Numbered from the stretch's first letter, positions 1 through 5,841 are shown. The stretch: DNA of 5,841 bases from Candidatus Methanophagales archaeon (GCA_030668065.1 DAOUUS010000108.1:1-5841), one strand, 5' to 3'. The notes: generated by a model from the sequence alone, not told the origin. Program-made: numbers and translations.

Positions 1-84
1 CTCATGAGATCGCCTACTGCTTTCCGTAGAATACGCTTGGATTAGGTTGACACGGCGGTAAACAAATTTTTAGAGCAAAATCGG

Positions 85-91
85 AAAAAAT
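85..91 (-). terminator. Possible T-run terminator of the PycTM-like gene
   Basis: On the minus strand the sequence about 18 bases past the stop codon reads ATTTTTT, then CC. Archaeal termination often needs only a short U-rich tract. The tract directly follows the 3' arm of the 12-bp inverted repeat. No local GC-rich hairpin precedes it, so a classical bacterial intrinsic terminator is not supported. The call rests on the T-run alone. Confidence 0.3.
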
Positions 92-103
92 AGAGGAATA
101 AAG
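92..103. repeat. Left arm of 12-bp inverted repeat flanking the PycTM-like gene
   Basis: The plus strand reads AGAGGAATAAAG. Its exact reverse complement, CTTTATTCCTCT, occurs at 611-622. The pair brackets the small membrane-protein gene, five bases beyond the stop codon on this side and four bases before the start codon on the other. The match does not extend past 12 bp at either end. Confidence 0.7.
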
Positions 104-108
104 GCAAA

Positions 109-606
109 TTAGAACGATTTGGTTGGCGGTTCCAGAGGCTCATATTTCATTTTTTTGTTTGCAATAAGTGATAACTGATATATCTGCTGAGTGAATTCTT
201 CTAACATTCTGTCCTCATCAATACTATCTACTTCAGAAGAATAATCTTTAAATGTCGTGAACTGCGCAATATGTCCAAAATACAGTAGCCCCTTTCTTTT
301 TTGTTCAGTTTTATCTAAAGGTGGCCTAGCCCTGTAAACAAATATTGATAGGATAACTCCCACAATAGATGAAATAATAAAAGCTACAACTATAAAACAA
401 AAAACATAGGATGTGTTAGTATTATTTAATTTCTGAACGTGTTCAAATGTATTTGCTAAAATCGAAGTACCTAACCCAATACTTATCAATAGACTTTGGA
501 TTGAAAGGGATATATTTGCCTTAGTGTCGGCAAACGAGATCATATCTTGGGTATTCCTATATGCCTGTGAAACAAATTCGATCTTTTTTTCGATATCCAA
601 AGACAT
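109..606 (-). CDS. PycTM-like (DUF5706-type) small membrane protein, possible Pycsar effector
   Basis: This 165-residue protein resembles the transmembrane effector family of Pycsar anti-phage systems, whose members act at the inner membrane when a cyclic pyrimidine signal is made. Seen in the sequence: an N-terminal helix with the family-like motif FADTKAN (25-31), hydrophobic segment 1 (about 33-52), hydrophobic segment 2 (about 67-91) ending in YRARPP, then a cytoplasmic part with YFGHI (109-113) and a final helix QIYQLSLIANKKMKY. Family members, as I recall them, often continue into another hydrophobic helix; here the protein stops soon after with EPLEPPTKSF, so it may be C-terminally shortened. 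The start is ATG at 606, with GAGAGG about 11 bases upstream. No cyclase gene lies next to it. The gene is visibly AT-richer than the redox operon, which suggests acquisition. The family call is from remembered motifs; a function in defence is inference. Confidence 0.72.
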   Translation of the reverse strand: MSLDIEKKIEFVSQAYRNTQDMISFADTKANISLSIQSLLISIGLGTSILANTFEHVQKLNNTNTSYVFCFIVVAFIISSIVGVILSIFVYRARPPLDKTEQKRKGLLYFGHIAQFTTFKDYSSEVDSIDEDRMLEEFTQQIYQLSLIANKKMKYEPLEPPTKSF

Positions 607-610
607 CCCT

Positions 611-622
611 CTTTATTCCTCT
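611..622. repeat. Right arm of 12-bp inverted repeat, overlapping the ribosome binding site
   Basis: The plus strand reads CTTTATTCCTCT, the exact reverse complement of 92-103. On the coding (minus) strand it reads AGAGGAATAAAG and contains the AGAGG that probably serves as Shine-Dalgarno for the ATG at 606. In the transcript this arm could pair with the 3' arm just before the T-run. Confidence 0.65.
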
Positions 623-675
623 CTCAGCATCTTATCTTTATTCGCCTATTTTACCCTTTTGCTCACAATTGCGTA

Positions 676-757
676 TAACGTCGATATATCCGACATTAAC
701 GTCGCATATCCACCCAAATTGGTATTATATCGTAAACTTACGTCGTATATACCACCC
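676..757. repeat. Three short direct repeats, core ACGTCG-N-ATAT
   Basis: Three copies on the plus strand begin at 676 (TAACGTCGATATATCC), 697 (TAACGTCGCATATCC) and 738 (TTACGTCGTATATACC). Copies two and three both continue into CCACCC (699-714 and 740-757, one indel apart). Start-to-start distances are 21 and 41 bp, close to two and four helical turns. Copy one also contains a small inverted repeat, GTCG (680-683) and CGAC (691-694). They lie 70-150 bp upstream of the PycTM-like gene and next to the recombinase remnant, so they could be operators for that gene or protein-binding arms of an old recombination site. I cannot choose between these. Confidence 0.6.
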
Positions 758-769
758 TTTAGCTGACTG

Positions 770-1048
770 CTAATCTTCATCTTCTTCAACCTCATTTTCA
801 ATATCAGAATTCTTCATTATTAAATCTACTCCACTTTCTAAGTAAGAGTTGAGTAGCGAAACGGTGCCTTAGCGAGTGAACACTAACATCCTTATCATTA
901 CCCACTTTTTTGATAGCATCTTCAAATATCCTTTGCACTGTTTTTTTAAGAAAACCTGTGCTAAAAGCAAAAAAGTTCTTTTGGTAAAGCTTTCCTTTCC
1001 ACGAAGCATTTTGATTAAACTTTCTTAAAGTTTGATAGAAAAGGTTTC
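770..1048 (-). pseudogene. Tyrosine recombinase (phage-type integrase) C-terminal remnant, frameshifted
   Basis: Translating the minus strand from about 1048 gives a stretch typical of the catalytic domain of tyrosine recombinases: FLKKTVQRIFEDAIKKVG, then VSVHSLRHRFATQLL (HSLRH encoded at 864-878, the HxLRH box with catalytic His and Arg). Just after LL the frame is broken: plus-strand 839-846 reads TAAGTAAG, a tandem 4-bp duplication. Removing one copy restores LLESGVDLI, the expected continuation. After this the normal xLLGH box and the catalytic tyrosine are missing; instead the frame runs into an acidic tail, ENEVEEDED, and stops at 770-772. No start codon or N-terminal domain is seen upstream, where only about 90 bp separate it from the redox operon. 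The gene has therefore suffered at least a 5' loss, a frameshift and a 3' replacement, and should be inactive. Family identity is firm; the exact boundaries are approximate. Confidence 0.82.
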
Positions 1049-1135
1049 TTGTGGAAATCTGTGTAATCGTGTGGTTATAATTTTCGGAATGCCTATATTT
1101 CCACCGTTTTTTGAACTTTTATGCTCCAACAACAC
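1049..1135. other. Intergenic spacer between the redox operon and the recombinase remnant
   Basis: No gene is recognised. The minus-strand frame of the recombinase stays open to about 1120, but the peptide has no recognisable recombinase motif. The stretch includes AATCTGTGTAATCGTGTGG (1056-1074), which resembles low-complexity phrases I associate with dispersed intergenic repeats in some environmental genomes. No T-run terminator for the operon is seen on the minus strand. Confidence 0.35.
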
Positions 1136-3679
1136 TCAAGCAGCGATAAACACACCCTCTTTATCAGTCTTCACTATCTCGACCTCAACCAAGCCCTTAC
1201 CGGGCTTGCCCCACATCCGAGACTTCATTTCCTCGGGCTTTATACCTACGAGCTCCCCTATTTTCTTGACGTATTCCGGCAATGAGAACCCTGCAGATAG
1301 CACCACCATATCAACTTCTTTTTCTTGCTCTTCCGTTACTCCGTCAACCACGTACTGCAGCCTCAAATTCTTTGTCTCTTCCAGCTCTGTGACAGTAATG
1401 TCCTGTATTTTCACGGCTTCAATATCGCCAGTATCCCTATAGAGTTCACGAGCAAAGATACAAGAATCCACATCACGTTCCTTTGCACTCTTTGCCGCTT
1501 GTACCAGGAATTCAAATGCGATTGGCGTATATACATCCGCATCTAATACCTGTATAAACGCTATTTCTCTCGGGATGTCACCGTCAAACGGTCTCAATAT
1601 GATGCCGCCATACGGTCCCGACTCGCTAAGCATACGTTCAAACGCAATCTGCGTAACCACATTTGAATACTGGTATTCCTCAGCCGGGATATTTTCCTCC
1701 ATTTCTGCTGCGAATATTAGCTTTTCCACTTTCAGATCCAGTCTCTCCTCCGTCTGATCGTATACTATTGCATCCTGTGGACATACTTCCGCACAGATAC
1801 CGCAACCAATACATTTTCGACAGCTCAAACATCTATTCGCCTCTTCAACTGCCATCTTCGCATCATAACCCCTCTCTTCCTCTTCAAAATTGCTTATCCG
1901 CACCTCTGCTGCAACTTTAGGCATTTGCACCCGTTTTTCGGGTGCAATATCTTTAATCGTGAAATAATTCCTTAAAAGGTTGCTTTTTTCCCGGGCTTCG
2001 CGTTCCCCCAAATCTATTTCCGATTCGACTTTGAAATCGGCTCTTTTCTCACCGCTTAGATATTCATTTATACTCAATGCCGCTCGTTTACCCGCGGCTA
2101 TCGCTTCTATCACCGTTTTCGCCCCCGTTGCTGCATCACCACCTGCGAATATACCCGCCACGGTTGTTCTGCCGTCCTCAAACGTGCTAATCCGTCTTCC
2201 TCCTGGTGTATCAACGCCACTGCGCTCGAGGAACTTTAAATCTGACGCTTGTCCTATCGCTGGTATCACCGTATCAACATCAATCACAAATTCCGAGCCT
2301 TCTACGGGTACAGGTCGCCGCCTACCCGTATCGTCCGGCGGACCCAACTCCATGCGAACACATTCTAGCCCTTCTACTCTGCTTGTACCAATAATCTTCG
2401 TTGGGTTCGCTAAGAATATAATCTTTATGCCTTCTTCCTCCAGCGATTCCAATTCCTCCTTTGACGCTGGCATCTCCTCTCTCGAACGCCGATACACGAT
2501 AGACACGTCTGAGCCTAAGCGTAATACAGATCTTGCAGCATCTATCGCAACATTTCCGCCACCCACAACCACAATGCTCTTACCTATATCCACTTCATTC
2601 CCGAGATTGAGAGCGCGCAGGAAATCAATACCTGGTATAACACCGTCTAAATCTTCCCCTGGAATACGCAATTTACCACTCACATGTGCACCAACAGAAA
2701 CAAAAACAGCATCATAACCCTTGCAAAGTTCTGCGAACATATCCTTGTCTACATCAACACCCGTTTTTATTTCCACTCCTATACCCGTAACAAATTTTAT
2801 TTCGCGCTCCAGAGTCGCCCGGGGTAATCTATATTTCGGAATGCCCGCAGCCATCATTCCACCCAATACAGGGAGCTTCTCAAACACAGTAACATCATAT
2901 CCAAGAAATTTCAAATCGTGTGCCGAGGTGAGACCCGCAGGCCCCGCACCGATCACCGCTACCTTCTTTCCTGTTGTCGCAGGAACAGGCTCGGGCTTTA
3001 TCTCATCTCCCATATTAGCATAAACATAATCTGCAACAAACCGTTTCAGCTTCGCAATTGATATGGGCTCATCTACTAAACCTCGTTTGCACAGATCCTC
3101 ACATGGATGCGTGCAAACTCTACCTAAAACACCCGGAAACGGTACTTTCGCTCTTATCAGGTCATAAGCCGCCTTGAATTTACCGTCTGCTATATATCCG
3201 GCATAACCTCTGATGTCCAGGCTGACCGGACAAGTAGCTTGACAGAATGGCGTCTCTCGCTCTATCGCATATGAGAGTGCCTCCCCAGGTGCGTATATTG
3301 CATTCCTGTTACTCAGCCATTCGTTGCACCTATCCGGAACTCTAACTGGACATATTTTCCAGCAGTCACCGCACGAATCACATTTTGTCTCGTCAATTCT
3401 AATTGGTTTCCTTCGTATACTCACCTGGAAGTCTTGATTCTCACCCACCACGCTTTCAATCATCGAATTTGTGAATACATGTATCTTATCATTCTCTTTT
3501 ATCTGCTCTATAAGTGGCGCTAAAATGTCAGAAGGATGTTTTCCATCTACCAAATGGAGCTTAGAAAAAAACCCACCGAGGTTCGGCGTTCTCAAGACAA
3601 AAAAGACTTCTTCTTCTTTGGCACTGTCTAAAGCCGTCTTTAATCCCGCGTAGCCTCCTCCTATAATCAAAACACTCAT
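1136..3679 (-). CDS. HdrA-GltD-HdrA chimeric flavo-iron-sulfur oxidoreductase
   Basis: This 847-residue soluble redox protein is built in three parts. Residues 1-135 resemble the HdrA N-terminus: a dinucleotide fold GGGYAG (7-12) and a ferredoxin motif with C100, C103, C106 and C110. HdrA's usual CSxCI cluster motif near residues 45-50 is absent. Residues about 140-545 are a complete GltD-type (glutamate synthase small subunit) module: cysteines 146, 150, 189, 193 and 197 for FeS clusters, FAD site GAGPAG (244-249), NADPH site GGGNVAIDAAR (373-383) with YRRSREEMPA, and the FAD-closing GGDAATGAKTVIEAIAAGKRAA. Residues about 605-847 resemble the HdrA C-terminal half: C617-C620-C623-C626-C629-C633, then a flavin-fold region lacking the CVGSR and CCMY cysteines, and ending abruptly at GVFIAA. 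It probably oxidises or reduces NAD(P)H and passes electrons to its operon partners. The start is set by the ATGA overlap and a GGAGGT site. No GltB is present, so glutamate synthesis is unlikely. Confidence 0.85.
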   Translation of the reverse strand: MSVLIIGGGYAGLKTALDSAKEEEVFFVLRTPNLGGFFSKLHLVDGKHPSDILAPLIEQIKENDKIHVFTNSMIESVVGENQDFQVSIRRKPIRIDETKCDSCGDCWKICPVRVPDRCNEWLSNRNAIYAPGEALSYAIERETPFCQATCPVSLDIRGYAGYIADGKFKAAYDLIRAKVPFPGVLGRVCTHPCEDLCKRGLVDEPISIAKLKRFVADYVYANMGDEIKPEPVPATTGKKVAVIGAGPAGLTSAHDLKFLGYDVTVFEKLPVLGGMMAAGIPKYRLPRATLEREIKFVTGIGVEIKTGVDVDKDMFAELCKGYDAVFVSVGAHVSGKLRIPGEDLDGVIPGIDFLRALNLGNEVDIGKSIVVVGGGNVAIDAARSVLRLGSDVSIVYRRSREEMPASKEELESLEEEGIKIIFLANPTKIIGTSRVEGLECVRMELGPPDDTGRRRPVPVEGSEFVIDVDTVIPAIGQASDLKFLERSGVDTPGGRRISTFEDGRTTVAGIFAGGDAATGAKTVIEAIAAGKRAALSINEYLSGEKRADFKVESEIDLGEREAREKSNLLRNYFTIKDIAPEKRVQMPKVAAEVRISNFEEEERGYDAKMAVEEANRCLSCRKCIGCGICAEVCPQDAIVYDQTEERLDLKVEKLIFAAEMEENIPAEEYQYSNVVTQIAFERMLSESGPYGGIILRPFDGDIPREIAFIQVLDADVYTPIAFEFLVQAAKSAKERDVDSCIFARELYRDTGDIEAVKIQDITVTELEETKNLRLQYVVDGVTEEQEKEVDMVVLSAGFSLPEYVKKIGELVGIKPEEMKSRMWGKPGKGLVEVEIVKTDKEGVFIAA

Positions 3680-4440
3680 TCTGTTAAACCTCCTTCGCTC
3701 AGCTCCCGTGCAATGTAAACAGGTGTATTATCTCGTATCTCATGAACCTCAATCTGTTCATGCCTTTTCAAGTCCAGAATGTGCCGGAATACCACGTTTG
3801 GCTTCAAATTCAGCTCAGATGCTATTTCTTTCACAGACCTCGGCTTCTTTAACTTCAAAAGTATCCTCTTCGCTTCGTATTCCTCCTGCACCATATCTTC
3901 CAGCAATCTATCCATCTCATGCCTCGTAAAAACCTCTCCGTACTTGTTACCCACTCCCAGCAGTTCCCGCTCCTTTGTTGCCAATATTCTCAATCTATAA
4001 TCAGCAGCAGCTATACATGCCGCTTCCAGTTCCTCTTTTTCTGATTTAACCGGGCCTAACGCCTTTATCTCTTCCGTAAACGCCGTAATAATCGCTGCAA
4101 ATCGCTCGCCCTCACTTGCACTTATCCATTCCAATCTTAACCTTTCAGGTTCAACTCCCGCCACCTTTAGCAATCTCTTCGCCATCTCTATCTTCTTCTC
4201 TGCATAAAAATTCCCTTCCAGGTAATGGCAATCACCAAGATGACAGCCACCTATAAACACGCCATCCGCACCGTATAGGAAAGTATCCAGGATAAGCTCC
4301 GGATCAACTCGTCCACTACACATCACTCGTATTATCCTTATATTAGGTGGATATTGAAAGCGAGAGACACCTGCCAAATCCGCACCCGCATAACAGCACC
4401 AATTGCACATAAAACCGATTAAATTCACCTCTTTCATCAT
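3676..4440 (-). CDS. MvhD-like [2Fe-2S] electron-transfer subunit with C-terminal winged-helix domain
   Basis: Residues 1-130 match MvhD/FrhD-type proteins, which carry a [2Fe-2S] cluster and link a hydrogenase or dehydrogenase to HdrA. Visible motifs are CNWCCYAGAD (12-21), MCSGRVD (40-46) and GGCHLGDCHY (64-73). Typical MvhD proteins are about 130-150 residues; this one is 254. The extra part is a helical linker (about 130-190) followed by a winged-helix fold: SVKEIASEL (202-210), recognition helix NVVFRHILDLKRHEQI (215-230) and wing VHEIRDNTPVYIA. Such a fold often binds DNA but may here serve only as a protein contact. ATGA overlaps at both ends show translational coupling within the operon. 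A second ATG at 4437 is an alternative start, but the ATG at 4440 has better Shine-Dalgarno spacing. The MvhD identity is strong; the role of the extension is unknown. Confidence 0.88.
   Translation of the reverse strand: MMKEVNLIGFMCNWCCYAGADLAGVSRFQYPPNIRIIRVMCSGRVDPELILDTFLYGADGVFIGGCHLGDCHYLEGNFYAEKKIEMAKRLLKVAGVEPERLRLEWISASEGERFAAIITAFTEEIKALGPVKSEKEELEAACIAAADYRLRILATKERELLGVGNKYGEVFTRHEMDRLLEDMVQEEYEAKRILLKLKKPRSVKEIASELNLKPNVVFRHILDLKRHEQIEVHEIRDNTPVYIARELSEGGLTE
3688..3693 (-). promoter_or_regulatory. Ribosome binding site of the 847-residue oxidoreductase
   Basis: The minus strand reads AAGGAGGTT (3687-3695), eight bases before the ATG at 3679 and inside the end of the mvhD-like gene. 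It confirms the start that overlaps the upstream stop codon as ATGA. Confidence 0.8.
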
Positions 4441-5841
4441 GATGCCACCTCCTCCGTCGCCAAAGCAGCTCTTTCCTGTGCTATTAATTGCTCATCGGTA
4501 AATTGGTGCATTTTAACCGCTTTCTTTATGCAGCTCGACCCGCAGGTGCCACAACCATGGCATTTTACGCCGGTAACTCTTGCTCTTCTTCCTTCTTCCG
4601 TATCTAGCACTTCTATTGCTCCATAAGGGCATACAGATTCGCATATACCACAACCGCAGCAGAGTGTTTCGTCCACTTCCGCGGTTATCGGCTCCACCTC
4701 TACATACTCCTTTGATAAGATGCTACAAGCCCGCGAAGCCGTTGCCGATGCCTGCGCTACAGTATCCGGTATATCTTTCGGCGATTGACAACATCCCGCA
4801 ATGAAAATACCATTAGTAAGCGTATCCACAGGACGGAGTTTTGGATGCGCCTCCAGGAAGAATTTATCGCCACTTTGCGTTATCTTCAACTTCCTTGCGG
4901 TCTCGCGAACATCTTCTTTTGGGACGATCCCGGTTGCAAGCACAACAAGGTCTGCTTCCTTCTCTATCGGTACACCTTCACTTACCGTCTTCACTCTCAA
5001 CTGTCCATTCTCATCCTTATCCACTTTTAGCTCGTCCGTTAACTCCCTTCTTATATAGTTCACGCCCTCATCTCTCACTCGCCAGTAGAATTCCTCAAAG
5101 CCTTTACCGAACGCTCTTACGTCCGTATAAAACACAGTCGCATTCGCATCCGAAATATGCTCCCGCACCAAATGCGCCTGTTTCGCTATATACATGCAGC
5201 ATACTCGCGAGCAATATTCATTCCCTGCCCTTTCGCCTCTTGCCCTTTGCCCTTTGCCCCCCTCTCTCGAGCCCACACAGCTTATAAACACCACTTCTTT
5301 TGGCGTCTTCCCATTTATCTCTATATGGCCCGTTGTCGGACCGGAAGCGTTACAAAGCCGCTCGAACTCCATGCTTGTTATTACTTCGTCATATTCATAG
5401 CCGTAATTGGGCTCCAGAGAAGGGTCGAATAAATCATAGCCCGTAGCTGCTATTATCGCACCTACCTCTATCTCCACGAATTCTTCTTCCATCTCGTGGA
5501 ATATCGCATCTGCCTCGCACACCATCTCACAAAGCCTGCAATCTGCACAGATGCCACACTTCAGGCATCTCTTTGCCTCTTCGATCGCATCCGCCTCAGT
5601 AAATCCGAGTTCAACCACTTCAAAGCTATCCCTTCTTCTTTCAGCCGGAATTTTTGCGACTTCTCGCCGTTCGTCCTTCTCCAATTCCGGTAGTCGCGCC
5701 TTTATATCTTCTAGCTCTATCCTTTTCTTTTCCTCACTATCTAATTCGGGCAATGGCTCTCCACGCAGATAGCGGTCAATTGCCTCTGCTGCACGCTTAC
5801 CGCCCGCAATCGCATCTATCACCGTTGCAGGTCCTGTTACA
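4437..5841 (-). CDS. HdrA-like subunit, C-terminal part of a GltD-HdrA fusion (5' partial)
   Basis: The gene enters from beyond 5841; the GTG near 5822 is internal, since the frame stays open to the edge. The first residues, VTGPATVIDAIAGGKRAAEAIDRYLRG, are the FAD-closing end of a GltD-type module, so the missing 5' part probably holds NADPH and FAD sites. Next come a cysteine-rich cluster motif (CLKCGICADC-RLCEMVC, about 5515-5576) and the HdrA C-terminal half: AATGYDLFDP, the cluster/flavin loop CVGSRE with NEYCSRVCCMYIAKQA, and GIFIAGCCQSPKDIPDTVAQASA for FAD. A terminal two-cluster ferredoxin domain follows, CCGCGICESVCPYGAI and CHGCGTCGSSCIKKA. HdrA carries the flavin at which electron bifurcation or confurcation takes place in methanogens and relatives. 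An insert in the CVGSR loop is encoded by a heptamer repeat. The gene overlaps the mvhD-like gene by four bases. The HdrA assignment is firm; reaction partners are inferred. Confidence 0.88.
   Translation of the reverse strand, partial: VTGPATVIDAIAGGKRAAEAIDRYLRGEPLPELDSEEKKRIELEDIKARLPELEKDERREVAKIPAERRRDSFEVVELGFTEADAIEEAKRCLKCGICADCRLCEMVCEADAIFHEMEEEFVEIEVGAIIAATGYDLFDPSLEPNYGYEYDEVITSMEFERLCNASGPTTGHIEINGKTPKEVVFISCVGSREGGKGQRARGERAGNEYCSRVCCMYIAKQAHLVREHISDANATVFYTDVRAFGKGFEEFYWRVRDEGVNYIRRELTDELKVDKDENGQLRVKTVSEGVPIEKEADLVVLATGIVPKEDVRETARKLKITQSGDKFFLEAHPKLRPVDTLTNGIFIAGCCQSPKDIPDTVAQASATASRACSILSKEYVEVEPITAEVDETLCCGCGICESVCPYGAIEVLDTEEGRRARVTGVKCHGCGTCGSSCIKKAVKMHQFTDEQLIAQERAALATEEVAS
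4447..4453 (-). promoter_or_regulatory. Ribosome binding site of the MvhD-like gene
   Basis: The minus strand reads GGAGGTG six bases before the ATG at 4440, inside the end of the hdrA-like gene. The spacing favours the first of two adjacent ATG codons as start. Confidence 0.8.
5226..5262. repeat. Degenerate 7-bp tandem repeat (TGCCCTT) inside the hdrA-like gene
   Basis: On the plus strand TGCCCTT occurs at 5226-5232, 5241-5247 and 5248-5254, and as TGCCCCC at 5255-5261, with a degenerate unit between the first and second. On the coding strand it reads as GGGCAAA units and encodes a basic, Gly-rich stretch, GGKGQRARGERAG, between SRE and NEYCSR. The frame is kept open across it. Confidence 0.75.

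Larger units (their letters stand above)
1..108. other. No gene recognised; downstream flank of the PycTM-like gene
   Basis: No convincing coding frame or RNA gene is visible here. All frames close within a few codons or give short unrecognisable peptides. The stretch is the 3' flank of the minus-strand gene that ends at 109. It holds a run of six A at 85-90 (six T on the transcribed minus strand), directly after one arm of a 12-bp inverted repeat. Confidence 0.5.

Noticed and set aside
676..757. CRISPR array
   Set aside because: There are only three short imperfect repeats with spacings too short and uneven for spacers, and no cas genes are nearby.
524..766. 80-codon open frame on the plus strand overlapping the start of the PycTM-like gene
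   Set aside because: It has no good ribosome binding site, half of it is antisense to the better supported gene, and its C-terminal part only reflects the direct repeats.
1190..1208. Inverted repeat CAAGCCC-TTACC-GGGCTTG as operon terminator
   Set aside because: It lies inside the coding region (encoding KPGKG) about 50 bp before the stop, and no T-run follows it on the minus strand; codon constraints explain it.
1980..2717. 245-codon open frame on the plus strand
   Set aside because: It is antisense to the GltD module of the 847-residue protein, which has clear family motifs; the plus-strand peptide is Ser/Pro/Thr-rich with no recognisable domain, as expected of a shadow frame.
1136..3679. 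Annotation as glutamate synthase small subunit
   Set aside because: The GltD module is only the central part, GltB is not present, and the protein has HdrA-like ends and MvhD/HdrA neighbours; a role in electron transfer fits better.
5822..5841. GTG near 5822 as the true start of the hdrA-like gene
   Set aside because: The frame is open to the window edge and the residues before the GTG (VTGPAT) continue the conserved GltD end motif, so the gene is 5' partial.

Overview
The window looks like part of the genome of a strictly anaerobic prokaryote with heterodisulfide-reductase-type electron transfer. The HdrA/MvhD content, strong GGAGG ribosome binding sites and ATGA gene overlaps fit a methane- or alkane-metabolising archaeon (ANME/Syntrophoarchaeum-like) or a related lineage. 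An anaerobic bacterium with Hdr-type complexes cannot be excluded, because no marker gene or RNA gene is present.

Positions 1136-5841, all on the minus strand, carry the 3' part of a tightly coupled redox operon. In transcription order it holds: (i) the C-terminal part of a large flavo-iron-sulfur protein that joins a GltD-like NADPH/FAD module to an HdrA C-terminal half (5' end outside the window); (ii) an MvhD-like [2Fe-2S] protein with an added winged-helix domain; and (iii) an 847-residue paralogue in which a complete GltD-type module sits between degenerate HdrA-like N- and C-terminal pieces. Successive genes overlap by four bases (ATGA), each with a strong Shine-Dalgarno in the preceding gene. 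Together they suggest a soluble complex passing electrons between NAD(P)H, flavins, ferredoxin-type clusters and an MvhD-type adaptor. The partner enzyme (HdrBC, hydrogenase or formate dehydrogenase) is not visible.

Positions 1-1135 differ in character: AT-rich and sparsely coding. A decayed tyrosine recombinase (about 770-1048) lies just beyond the operon's 3' end, broken by a 4-bp duplication and missing its catalytic tyrosine end. Next to it, 676-757 holds three direct repeats with start-to-start spacings of 21 and 41 bp. A small two-helix membrane protein resembling the Pycsar effector PycTM (DUF5706-like) follows at 109-606, without a visible cyclase. A perfect 12-bp inverted repeat lies just outside both ends of this gene. 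I read this part as the remnant of an integrated mobile or defence element next to a core metabolic operon.
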